A DNA stretch of 64,000 nucleotides from Spisula solida (Eukaryota > Mollusca > Bivalvia > Venerida > Mactridae), in NCBI GenBank assembly GCA_947247005.1, contig OX365949.1:1498001-1562000 (forward strand). Reading direction: 5' to 3'. Under the pieces are notes generated by a model that was not told the origin of the DNA, did no database searches, and worked only from the letters and a program-made list of their open reading frames with translations. Position 1 is the first letter of the stretch. Every line of letters starts with the position of its first letter. Made by a program: the position numbers and the translations under genes. Shown here one piece after another: positions 11,411 through 22,900 of the stretch.

Positions 11411-12800
11411 CTGAAAATAAACGAAGGCATGTTTTTAAAACATGAATGTAGCCCAGTGAAATTTTTTGGGCTATTTTTAGGGCCGAATACAGGCACCTTC
11501 CCCAAAAATGATAATTTTTTCCCAAAAAGTATGCATAATTTTCCCCCTTTTGTGCTCGCAGGTTTCAAAGCAACTGCAGTTTAGCTGTTTTAAAGTCAAA
11601 ACCATAGCTAGATTTTCAAACTTGTAAAGTTGTTTCCACATAGATCTATGACTAGAGTATTATCAGTAGAAAATAGCAAAATATGAACACTTTTAACCAA
11701 AACAATCTTTTTTAATAATTCCCAATTTCGTAAATTGTTGCGCTAAAATTTCCCAATTTTAAAGAGACAGGCTGTTTGATTTTGTTCAAGAAAAATCACA
11801 TTTATGTTAAAACTTTAGGGCGACTTTGACCTACTAACCTCGAAATTTGTTAGAGATCAGCTTCTGATAATGACCTCCACACCAAGTGTAAGGATCTTAT
11901 CTAGACTCAACAGTTTTAGAGTAATTGACTGTATATCATTTGGTTTACCAACTAATCGACATTATGCACAGTATTATAGTACATGTTTATACTCCTTTAG
12001 TCCCTACATCAATGCCTGAGGACATGACTACACAATTTCTTGTAAATTGATAAAAATCCATTACTCTGTTTCATCTTCTACTCAACTAAAATCATGCACA
12101 CAAAAGTCAGCCATCAAATAATTCTATGGGAGGAGTTTGCAGATGTGCTCTCGTCTGTGCCATTCTTAGTAATAAGTTAACTTTGTCTTGTTTGTTTGAC
12201 TTACAAAATGATGAATATGTACCTGTGATTATATCATAGAATAAAGCACGGTCACAAGTTCGGATGTGAAGTAATTCACAGGTACGTATTCATTATTTCA
12301 AAACCTAACATAGCCAGTATTCTGCAGTTGCAATACTTTCCTGCTTGGAATACTATTGCAAAAACTTAAATGCAAAAGTTGCCAAAGCTGTGCTTTAACA
12401 GTAATTCATGCACACCTCCGCTTCCAGGAGTCTATGTGTCACTGTATAAAGGTAAAACTGCTGATTGTGGTAAAATTGGATTTAATGTCATTTCGGAACA
12501 TTCACCTGCTCAGTTTTCCTGGACAATATCCTAAACCAGTAACAACTTACCCTTCCACAAGGAACCAACAACTTGGACATGTGGAAGAATATCAAGTTAT
12601 CAACATTATTGTCGAATTGTCATGGAAGGGTACTACTTATAAATATATATTATAAGTACCAGTATGTTTATCCAGTATGCCGATATGTTCCATTGTCACC
12701 ATTCTTGCATCATTGCCAGCAGTAACTGAATGTAGTTCAACTTGAACCCTAAAAGTATATCTAAAAACATGGGTGAACCTGAAATCCTCAAAAACCAACA
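11411..12800. other. No gene seen; repeat fragments
   Basis: Bases 11480..11775 (phrases TTCCCAAAAAG, AATTTCCCAATTT) resemble 23190..23290. An inverted pair of about 22 bp around ATGAATATGTACCTGTGA lies at 12207..12298. The missing 5' exon or exons of the zinc-finger gene should lie somewhere upstream on the minus strand, but no candidate with a start codon and matching phase stands out. Confidence 0.4.
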
Positions 12801-14435
12801 ATTTATGTACAGTTTGTTATCCAGTTCCGGCGGATTCTTTACTTTTTACAATCAAAATAGTTTATACACCCGGTTTATCAATCGTACCTTACGCATGCAA
12901 AGAGACAAATATCTCTCCAATAAAAAACAGTCACAGTTTCCCAAATTTTCATTTTGAAAAAGTAATCAAACTGTCAATTTATCAGTATAAACATTTGCCG
13001 AGTTGCGGCGGAGTTTATCCAGTTCCGGTGTAGACAACACACTCGTAAATTTTAGTCCCGAGAATCCCGTGAGGTAGCCAGTGGGTGTAAATTTCATTGA
13101 TAATTAGACTGGTCAGATATTGCAAATTACTTATAAGTCAAACAAAAAGTTTTCATTGCAGTTTTGAGCAATGAGTAGGCTGAACTAAAGTGAAGGACTC
13201 AGTGGTGAACAGTTATTATGACAAGGCTTTTCTAGTGCTGATGTGTTGTTTACCCTTGTCTGGGGATTTAACTCAAAGTGTCCAACAGCGTTGATAAAAT
13301 AAACAAATCCAGTTGAAGTTTAAATAAATGTCTTGTATTGAACTCAATACATAAAATCACTAACAATTACACAACATTTAAAGTAAGTCTAACAATTAAT
13401 TTAGTGTTCCAAATTAATGTTCCAGTGGATTTCCACTATAATCTAACGTGTAATCAAGTTCTAAGACGTAAGTTTAGTTTTTAAGTTATCAGATAAAACT
13501 ATATGCATCTCATTTCACTATATATAGGGTTTCCTGTATGCATGACAACTTGTCATGGAAACATATTAAACAAACACATTGACCAAAGTTCTGACATGTA
13601 AGTATTATGAATTCAGGATTAATCAAAGTAATAAGATTGTTTGCAGCCCATATAAATAAGTCTCAGAGTTAACAATGTTTAGATGACCAGAGTAAAGTAC
13701 AAACTGTGAAAATAGATAGAAGCATGATAAACATATCATTTATAAGATTTTGACATGAAGAAACACAAGAAACAATTGTACACAATTTTTAACAAAAATA
13801 ATCACTGTGACATTAGGCCAAAGACCTAAATACGGTCTTTGGTTAGGCCTACCACAGCTTTAATATAAAGCCACCTAAAATGTGCACATGAAGTTGGCAC
13901 AGTACACCAATGTGCACGATGCAAACATGTGGATGCCTCATCTGGATGAAATACCAGCACACCTGCATAATTCAGTCAACGATAATGAATAAAACACGAA
14001 AACGCACATAGAGTCCACCGGAACTGGATAAATGACACGCTCTTCAATTGCAATGCACTTTGCAATCACAAAAGCTGTTTTACAGGCCATATCTATATAA
14101 ATCGTATCTGCAGTGATAGTACATTCACAATATATTTTGATTTCGACATTTATTTGACCAAATAACAATAAGTCGGTCAAAGTATAAAGAATGCTGTATT
14201 TCATAATGGCCGACATTATCCAAATTGTCGCACCTCAACTATTTGCAACAATGAGTATACTACATTGTACTTAAACGTTAATCAAAGATCCTGAAAATTA
14301 TCAGCAATAATACTGGCATTTATAGGGACTTCCTGACATAAATAAAATTCCCGACCGGCGTCTGCAAAATATTTACATTCGGAATACTTCGGAACTGGAT
14401 AATCCACCCGAACACCACAACAAACTGTAAGGAAA
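12800..14435. repeat. Palindromic region with four TTATCCAGTTCCGG motifs
   Basis: The 14-mer TTATCCAGTTCCGG is at 12817..12830 and 13015..13028 in plus orientation. It is at 14018..14031 in minus orientation, and at 14389..14402 in minus orientation with one mismatch, giving a nested inverted arrangement about 1.6 kb wide. ACAGTTTGTT also occurs near both outer ends. A short hairpin (TAGGCCAAAGACC) is at 13813..13853. This may be an old foldback element; borders are uncertain. Confidence 0.4.
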
Positions 14436-14636
14436 TTGAAGAAAAACAGGCTTTTGTGGTACTTCCAAAAACCTAAAGTTCAGGCATGTGCCTGAAACCT
14501 TTCACCGATGTAAAAATAAAGACGTATACAGGGCTTTTATACAGTTTACTTAGGATAGGGTTGTTAATAATATGTTAAGAGCTGAAAATTCAGCTGAAAT
14601 CTTGATCGATCCACTTTGAATAATGTTCATTTGTTA

Positions 14637-15181
14637 TTCACCATATCGACATTACAGGTTAAAATCCGTTTTCCGGGATAACGGAATTTATTGAGCGACA
14701 ATGTGCGAGATATTCCGAATGTACGTGAGGGGGGAAAATGCCTATAGCGTATAGAGCAACCAGGTACAATAATCGCGATTATTTAAGCCAAATGATAAGA
14801 ATTTGTAAAAAGTCTTACTAGTAAACAATGACAACACCATTTTACGACCTCGCTGACAATTTTTTTGCCAAAATAATATGTTTAACTTGAAAAATGCGTA
14901 TATTTTCTCGCCATCGGTATCGAGCTACGGAAGCGGCAGTGTAGAATAAAATGCAATATTTCGAATATAAAGCATTTTTTAGGATAATTCTTGCTAAAGT
15001 TTAAAAACAAAGATGTTTAATGATAATGTGTAATAATTGTTTTATATGTTTTTAATGTTTAGACGTTCAAAAAAGAATAATTATATACACTCCCGCTATA
15101 CCGCTTATTGCTCGCTAACCCCCTGACCGTGAAATTTCGGGTCCGGAAAAACGGGTATTATTGGGTAATGTCGATATCGAG
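14637..15181 (-). mobile_element. TIR module, copy B, inverted
   Basis: This is the reverse complement of 9404..9945 along its full length, including the internal blocks AGCGAGCAATAAGCGGTATA and GCGAGGTCGTAAAAT. Scattered substitutions and small gaps mark it as a separate, diverged insertion. Confidence 0.75.
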
Positions 15182-15287
15182 AATAGAAACGAATTTGAAA
15201 GCAGTTAATGCCCACACTATTGCTGATAAAATCAATTTTTTGTGTTGCAATGGGCCGGTTCGAAAGCTTTTTTTCATTTTACACTAC

Positions 15288-16276
15288 TACTGGCATGCGA
15301 GGTATTACCGGACAGAAATGGCATAAAAAGCTTCATGTCAAGTTAAAAATCGATTTTTACCCAGAATTTTTGGTGCTGACACATACCTGTGTTCAAGGCC
15401 TTCCTAAAAATAGAATTCCCGAAAAATGACGTCACCATAACATCCAAATTTAGGGGCCCAAACAGGGGCACTTTTTACGCTTTTTTCAACGACGTTCAGC
15501 AGGTATTACCAGACAGTCGGTTTCAACCATTTTTAACTTAAAATTTGGAAACTTATTATAGGAAATGATTTAAACAGGGTTCGTACTTCCTATTTATGCG
15601 AAAATATGTCACGATTTTCGTAATAACAACTCGTGACACGCCATGTTTTCCCGCCAGGTGGCGTTCGGTGGTAGGTAAGATGCCGTAATATACCGTACAT
15701 AACATACCGATCAAAAGTCGATTAAAACGATTAAAAATCAACTCAAAGTGTTTCAGACTTATGGATAAGATCTTAAAAAGGGTTACTCAACTGATATCCG
15801 TTAACAAATTTCGTAATTAACAATATCCTGCTGAAATTAGAGCTGGTATAAATGGAAGAAATTAAATTTAAAAAAAAAAGATAAAAATTTTGACGCCGCG
15901 AGGAACCGATCACGGGTCCTCTCGCTTCATAACCTAAGACGTTAACCGCTCTGCTGTTCACTCTTTACATAAAATTAAGCTAATTAATTTAACAGTATAA
16001 AATCAATGACGCACGCGCTCAGCTCGTGTTATTTTGCGCATGCGCACACGATGGTGATTTCCCCAAGCGCCGCTAACGTAAACACGCAGCCGCGTACGAC
16101 ATTTTGGATAAATAGACAATGTTTTGTTAATCTTGAATATTTTTTTTCTTCTAGATTTATTCAAAACACGCTTCTGAGTGATTAGGTACAAATTTCAATA
16201 CATAGCTCCAGAAAATAAGCGTCTAGGACCAGTTGTCCGGTCATTACTGCTGTCCGGTAATACCTCGCATGCCAGT
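15288..16276. mobile_element. TIR element of about 990 bp
   Basis: TACTGGCATGCGAGGTATTA followed by CCGGACAG at 15290..15318 is repeated in reverse complement at 16246..16276. The interior holds a related phrase near 15500, a tRNA-like stretch and no convincing coding frame. No target duplication could be assigned with confidence. Confidence 0.6.
15891..15960 (-). repeat. Degenerate tRNA-like sequence
   Basis: On the minus strand AGAGCGGTTAACGTC resembles a polymerase III A box and GTGATCGGTTCCTC a poor B box. Runs of T follow just downstream. The B box lacks GGTTCGA, so a working tRNA is unlikely. It is more likely SINE-derived. Confidence 0.3.
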
Positions 16277-17411
16277 AAGTCTTGGAGAAAATGTATTTTC
16301 TAATCGGGCGATCATTATAAAGCACATTTTTAAGGGAAATACTACGGAAAACGCACTTTACTTACGGGGTAACTTCAAACACGAAGCCATGAAATAAAAA
16401 TTAGTAAATGGCAAAATTACAAAAAGGGAAGTAACTATGTAACAAATTACAGTATGTGTAAATGCCATTCACTGACGTACGTACGGACGGTATCCTAAGA
16501 TATTTTCTAAGAACATTTTTGAAGAAATGAACAGTTATACTTTCAAAGAATACGTGTATGATCTTTGATATTTTGTAAGAGTAAGTCCTAGAGACTCGAG
16601 CAACTATAAAGAAATATTTTTTTAATGCCAAGGGAGTGATTCATGTACATGAAGTTACTATCAAACAGCCCAAGTCAAAGGTCTTTGACGATAATCATTC
16701 ATAAAAGGTCGAGTTCAGTATATATGAGGCCATTTAGTTACAGCATTAAGAACTGAAACAGCCCCTGCTTAAAGGATACTAAGTTGAACTATCTGCAGGT
16801 CATGCAGGAATGTTGTTCCATGGAGCGTTGGTCCTGGGAAAGGAGTTTTTATAACCATGGGTCCTACTGACGCATATATATTATAATGCTTAATCCTAAA
16901 AACAAGTCGCAAGTCTATTTCGGATCCCATAAACACACATCCATACACCAAAAATTCAGCTTATGAAATTTTCAAATGACCATAACTTTGTGATTTGTTT
17001 AAATTTTTTCATCAAATAACTTTCATTTTCTGCAGAAAAAATAATTCTTTCTTCTGGAGCAAATCCGGCTGTGGATGTTGAGATGAGCCTGTATTTAAGT
17101 GAGCGTGATGATCAGGTGGTCAGTCCAGCAGGAGTTAAGTACTGTAAAATCATTAAATTTCAATGGGACAAAATTTCGTGGTTTGGTGAACAAGACCATT
17201 TCATGGCGATGTAATTTTAAAAATCACACAAATTATCAAAAATCATTAAAAATAAAACAGATATAATATACATATTTTTTACAGATGTATTTTATTTCTG
17301 ACAAAATAGGATTGGGCAACATGTAGGCTTGGCCAATATTAGCCCTCTCCTTGGTATAATTATTGTTGTATTACACGTTGATATATGCAAGAAAGTTCCC
17401 CAAAAAACCCA
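16277..17411. other. No gene seen
   Basis: AT-rich sequence. Short open frames on the minus strand show no family features. Confidence 0.45.
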
Positions 17412-17847
17412 GCCCCAATTCCACGAAAAAACTTAAGTTATTGCTCAGCTGAGACTGCTATTTTAAAACATATTTTGTTGGTAAAATGACTCAAATGTAT
17501 ACTTATGTATATTGTTTCATCACAGTTAGATGCCAATTTAATAGAGCAATACATAATAAGTCTGATTTTTACAGAAAATTGTGTTTTAAAGTTCTCAACA
17601 TCTAAAGCAAAATCTTAAGTCTGTTATAACAGGCTCAAGTATGACATTCTTTATTATTCATTACTGTTGGATTTCCATGAACATTTCATACAAAAATCAC
17701 CTACTACATGTATATCATTATTTAGCAATAAATACACGGTTCCAGGTAGAAATCTACATCACAAGACTATAATTGTAGTCATATAATAAATTCAAAATAG
17801 CAGTCTCAGCTGAGCAATTACTTAAAGTTTTTTCGTGGAATTGGGGC
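17412..17847. mobile_element. Foldback element, 436 bp, near-identical arms
   Basis: The arms at 17412..17467 and 17794..17847 are reverse complements over about 53 bp with one small indel and one or two mismatches (GCCCCAATTCCACGAAAAAA outward end, TGAGACTGCTATTTT inner end). The loop of about 325 bp is AT-rich and non-coding. The similarity of the arms suggests a fairly young element. Confidence 0.7.
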
Positions 17848-19393
17848 CCGGTCTTATACTTGACTGAACTTGAAAGCAATATGGCATCCACTGTGAACTT
17901 GACATATGAATTGGTATAATTATACATAGGAATTTAATTCCGTGGATGGTCATCCAGGAAATCAAGTCACCCACAAATATAAAAGCACTTTTCAGCTCGG
18001 ACATCCAAGAGGTACAATACAGCGGGTCAAGTTAGTTGAGCGTTGGATCTTCTGGTTTGGATTTTCTCAATCCAGGTGGTCTAGCAGCGATGTCATGCTG
18101 CTGGTGTTATTGTATTAATTGGCTGTGTACTGTGCAGCCCTTCTCTGAACCATTTCTAATTCATGATTGAGGTTGTCTGTGTATGGGTTCCCGGTATAGT
18201 GGAGTATATTCTGATGTGCTCAGACTAAAGAGATGTATACATGCGTTGCTTTTGACTGGTTTCTTGGAGACTGATTCCTAGGAGATGCTAATCTCTGCTT
18301 ACATGTACAATCAACCAGTACAAGCATAGATCAGTGCCTCTGAATAAAAACAAGAACCTTCAGCATAACTCACTGGTAATATGCACACAAGAAGTGTTTT
18401 TATAGCATTCATGTACACATGCTCTGATGGGAGTGTGCAGCAACTTACATGTATTAGTATAGTATTGAGAATTTGACATGACTCTCCACCTTCTATTAGC
18501 ACAATTTTAACAGCTGAAATACTGTCTATACTTATAATCCTGGTTGTATGTGTTCATAGGCTGAAAGTATCACGAAGACACTTGAGGTGTAATACCGACA
18601 CAAATCTACAGGACCGATATTGCACTTCTAGTATTTGCTCGCGGAAATTTATATATTCAATACAAGAACCTGGTAATATTCATGCATAAAGGGCAGAATC
18701 AGGTCAAATTCTCTGTGCTATATGACCACATTTAACTGAGACTGATCCCACTTAACGAGCATTAGCTTGGTGTCTCTTTTTAATTTGGTCAGAAAATAAC
18801 ATGTCATATAAATATGTCGTTGCAGTGTTTATTATCAAGATTTTATGTATATTTCACAATTCTATTACACAAATATATAAATACTTATAAATACATGCAT
18901 CAAATTGATTAATAAAGATAAACCATCTCACATTTGAGTAATAAATATAAAGTAAATTTTGATGAATGATTTCATAATTTTCAATTTTTAAATAATATTA
19001 CCTTTACTGTATAAATAAACAGGTACATGTATATATCTTTGATAAAACTTTGTCTGTAACACTAAGGTATTCAATAATACTACACATCAATAGGACAATG
19101 TGTTATAAAACATTAACCGAAGTATAAAAAGATGGAATTTTGTCCTCTGTGCCACACAATTGAGAGTCAGAACAACGAGGGCTAAAATGGCCGTGAAAAC
19201 ACCAACTATGGCAACATGATTTATATATTGAATTATTTTTGTCACAAACGCAAAAGCTATTGTTTTAACGTGGTAGGATGCCCTGGGGCAATGACTTAGT
19301 AATTCTGTCAATATTGGCTTAGTCAACGTGGTTCAAGTTGAAGACTTCCATGCATCTCTATGTTCTCAAATAATAAACCAATAGGTTATACAC
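17848..19393. other. No gene seen
   Basis: AT-rich sequence 3' of MPHOSPH6 on the minus strand. No supported exon; an AATAAA on the minus strand occurs near 18826 but is far from the gene. Confidence 0.4.
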
Positions 19394-19804
19394 ATGTACA
19401 ACTTCACAACAATTGAGGTGAGTACTGATGGAAGCTATCTCGACCAACCTCACAATTCATTGAGCCACATGACGGGGTCTTGTGGAGACAGCTGGATGTC
19501 AGTGCAGGGAAGAGCAGACACAATTCCATATCTGTCGAATCTGCAGAAAGCACGACAGAAACCTTGGCCCACAGATATGTTCTCTATGACCAAGCTGCGG
19601 GGGAAATGCCAGCAGCCTTCAGATATGTTCTCTGCGACCAAGCTGCGGGGGAAATGCCAGCAGCCTACAGAAGATGGTGCAGTTCATCACCACATCCAAA
19701 CTGAAGATATAAACGGCCACAAAAAGATGGACTGCAGAAGAACAATTGAGCTGCATCTTCCTCCTAGAAAGCAGACTTTACTGCTGACCAGACTTTACTG
19801 CTGA
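19394..19804 (+). CDS. Unassigned ORF of 136 codons with an in-frame duplication
   Basis: An ATG-initiated frame without recognised domain, signal peptide or membrane segment. A 48-bp unit (19571..19618 and 19619..19666) is duplicated in tandem, giving two copies of the 16-residue piece starting SDMFS/TDMFS and containing TKLRGKCQQ. The copies differ at a few bases. The ORF lies antisense to the region just 3' of the MPHOSPH6 stop codon. Base use is more GC-rich than its surroundings. It may be a repeat-derived frame; coding status is doubtful. Confidence 0.25.
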   Translation: MYNFTTIEVSTDGSYLDQPHNSLSHMTGSCGDSWMSVQGRADTIPYLSNLQKARQKPWPTDMFSMTKLRGKCQQPSDMFSATKLRGKCQQPTEDGAVHHHIQTEDINGHKKMDCRRTIELHLPPRKQTLLLTRLYC

Positions 19805-19845
19805 CCATTTTCATGTATATTAATGGTAGTATAAAAATATAAATA

Positions 19846-19978
19846 TCAGTCTTCCTCTGGTTTAATAAATTGTCTTTTTGTTTTCTTATTTGATGAAGCA
19901 CCTTCTTGTGACTCCTCATCTCTTCTTTCACGTTTTGTTTGAAACTTCTTGGCTATATGATTACTTAACGATTTATAC
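19846..19978 (-). CDS. MPHOSPH6: MPHOSPH6 exon 5 (terminal coding exon)
   Basis: The acceptor CAG directly abuts the 29-bp minisatellite. It encodes the Lys/Arg-rich C-terminal tail and stops at TGA (19846..19848). Confidence 0.9.
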
Positions 19979-22900
19979 CTGAAATATAGATATTCAACAT
20001 ACAGAGAATGAAATATAGATATTCAACATACAGAGAATGAAATACAGACATTCAACATACAGAGAATGAAATACAGACATTCAACATACAGAGAATGAAA
20101 TACAGACATTCAACATACAGAGAATGAAATACAGACATTCAACATACAGAGAATGAAATACAGACATTCAACATACAGAGAATGAAATACAGACATTCAA
20201 CATACAGAGAATGAAATACAGACATTCAACATACAGAGAATGAAATACAGACATTCAACATACAGAGAATGAAATACAGACATTCAACATACAGAGAATG
20301 AAATACAGATATTCAACATACAGAGAATGAATTTTGTGTAGACAGAATAGACAGAACATAAATAAGTGGGTTAAGATAGTGATGTTGAAATATTGGTGAA
20401 TTTCGTGAAATTTACAAAATTGGCTAAAATTTCTTCTCATGTCAATTTTGGCACAAAAATTTCTGCTAGGAAATTAAATCAAATTGCTTATATTTCTGCA
20501 TGCCAGATATACTAAATTCAAAATTTGCTAATTTTTTGACCAGTGGACATATAAACTTATATAGTAAAGCAACAGACAACACATTTCATTTTGGTTGGTA
20601 AGTTTCCAGTTCAGGGTGTATACTGCAGTTTTTGGTAAACCTTTCCTTGACCACAATCTCCCGAAGCATCTCAAGTAGAAATCTCAACTCAAATTGAGAA
20701 TTTGCTCAAATCAGAGTCAGAATTTGAGATACATTTGAAGTTCAAGCTCTTTAAAGTTTACTGTAATGAACTAAGAATAAGATGTTCTGTTTTGTGATGC
20801 GAATTTTGAAACCAGTCACCCATGGATATTATCTTAAAGACACATGGCAATATTTGAGATGAGATTTAGCTCAAAATTAGATGTTTCGGGAGATCGGGGC
20901 CTGATATCAAAATTTACCTCCATAAAAGAATTTGTTTAAATACTGTATATAAACATGAATCATGTTGGAAACAAGAGCACCGCTATTGTGGGGCAATATT
21001 CTCCCGGAGGGTTTTGATTCATGTATTGGTAGCAAACTTTTGACAATTGAAACATATCAAGTACTTTGGAGTTTGAAGAGAACGATCAGGAGATATGCAA
21101 TCTGCATGTCATATTGGTTGTGAACATCAGGTTTAGAGTTACAGAGAGGAAGGGAAACAAAGATATATGGCCCTTTAACCCCTAAGTGTGACCTTGAAGC
21201 AACCTGTCCAGAACATGCGATCTGCAAGATGTCTTGATGTGGTGAACATTTGCATCAAGTTTCTTTAAAATCCATTAAGGGGTTAAAGAGTCGAAAGGAA
21301 ACAAAGTCATATGACCTTTAACCCCTAAGTGTGACCTTGACCTTGAAGCGACCCATCCAGAACATGCACTCTGCATGTCGTCTTGATGTGGTGAACATTT
21401 GTGCCAGGGTCTATTAAAATCCTTCAAGGGGTTCAAGAATTATACAGCGGAGGGGAAACAAAGTCATGTGACCTTTAACCCCTGTGACCTTGACCTTGAA
21501 GCAACCCATCAAGAACATGCACTCTGCACGTCGTATTGATGTAGTGAACATTTGGGTCAGGTTATATTAAAATCCTTCAAGGGGTTCAAGAGTTACAGAG
21601 TGGAAGGACACAGAGGCGATAACATAATACGTCCCTTCAGGCGTATAAAAACTCATAGGGTAATTAACACGCTCGTTAAGGAATTAGCAGACTTCCTAAC
21701 TGCAATTTCTTTATCGTTTGACATACAAGAGCAGATAAGACCTGAACTGAACAAGCGAAGTGACCAAGGATTTGTTTAGCATTTTTTCTGTTTCTAACAT
21801 GACGCTAGGTTGATATACAAAGTTTAAATTAAGACATTCTAATATTGGGAAATATTTGCCCTGTCTCTCATACAAGAAACTGCAGAATGTATAACTCCAT
21901 CAATAGAAGTTCTCTTTTCAATTGAGTTTTATCTTTTATATTTTATTGGAATCAGTTTCTAAAGCAGTGAAAATGCAGTGAAGTAACACTATGTTATGTT
22001 TGCTGTACTGAAAAAGTATAATTTGCAGCACAATTTTTCCCTGATCAATCTCTCAACCACAGTACCTTATGGCCATTTCTTCATCATCAACACTTGTCTC
22101 CATTTCTTTCCTTTCTGCTTCTTCTAAATTAAGTCTTTCATTATTTATCTTCATTAATTTCTGAAAAATTGAAAACAAATTATGACTATAAATCAAATAC
22201 ATTTGTATAATTCAACAATGAAACATCTTCAGATTTATCATAGTATCATTGTACAGTCGGTTCAATAAGTAATACTAATGAGGGAACTATCCCACTCAAA
22301 AGAATAGGGGGGCTTACGTTTTATATAGTAAAAGAGATACATGTACCTTCAATCAATAGTATAATATTTGAAACTTAGTTTTTCATATCGTCTCGTTACT
22401 CGAGTGGATAAGCATGCCGCTGTTATCTAACTGATTTTGTTGTGATTTTGTTCAACTGGTTCGACACCCATCCAAGTTACATAAATTTTAAAGTTTTTAC
22501 AAGTACAAAAATGTACCTTATTTTGTATTTGTAAGTAATATTATAATAACTCACGTAGTAAGTATATTCATTGGTGTGTTATGTTTTCATTTAATATCTA
22601 TCAAATTGTATCTTTTCAATTATTTTATTTCTGTCTACAGTTTAATAATCATACACTTATATATATAATATATATTCACTGCAACACAAAATATGTTGCA
22701 TTTGAAGTATCGATTCATTAAAGCAGTAGTATAATATGAAACTTTATATCATGGATACATGTAATAAAAAAGAATTAAATTATGGGGATCGAACCTACAA
22801 CTCAAAATAACGTTGAAATATTGTAGGAAGCGTGCGTATCCACTACACTACAGCGCCCTTGATGAAGGGAGTGCGCTTTGAACACAATGTTATATCGAAT

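Noticed and set aside
13938..14216. 92-codon minus-strand frame as first exon of the zinc-finger gene
   Set aside because: It includes repeated TTATCCAGTTCCGG-type sequence and I see no donor in the required phase.
19981..20328. CRISPR-like look of regularly repeated 29-bp units
   Set aside because: The units are head to tail with no spacers, in an animal intron. It is a minisatellite.
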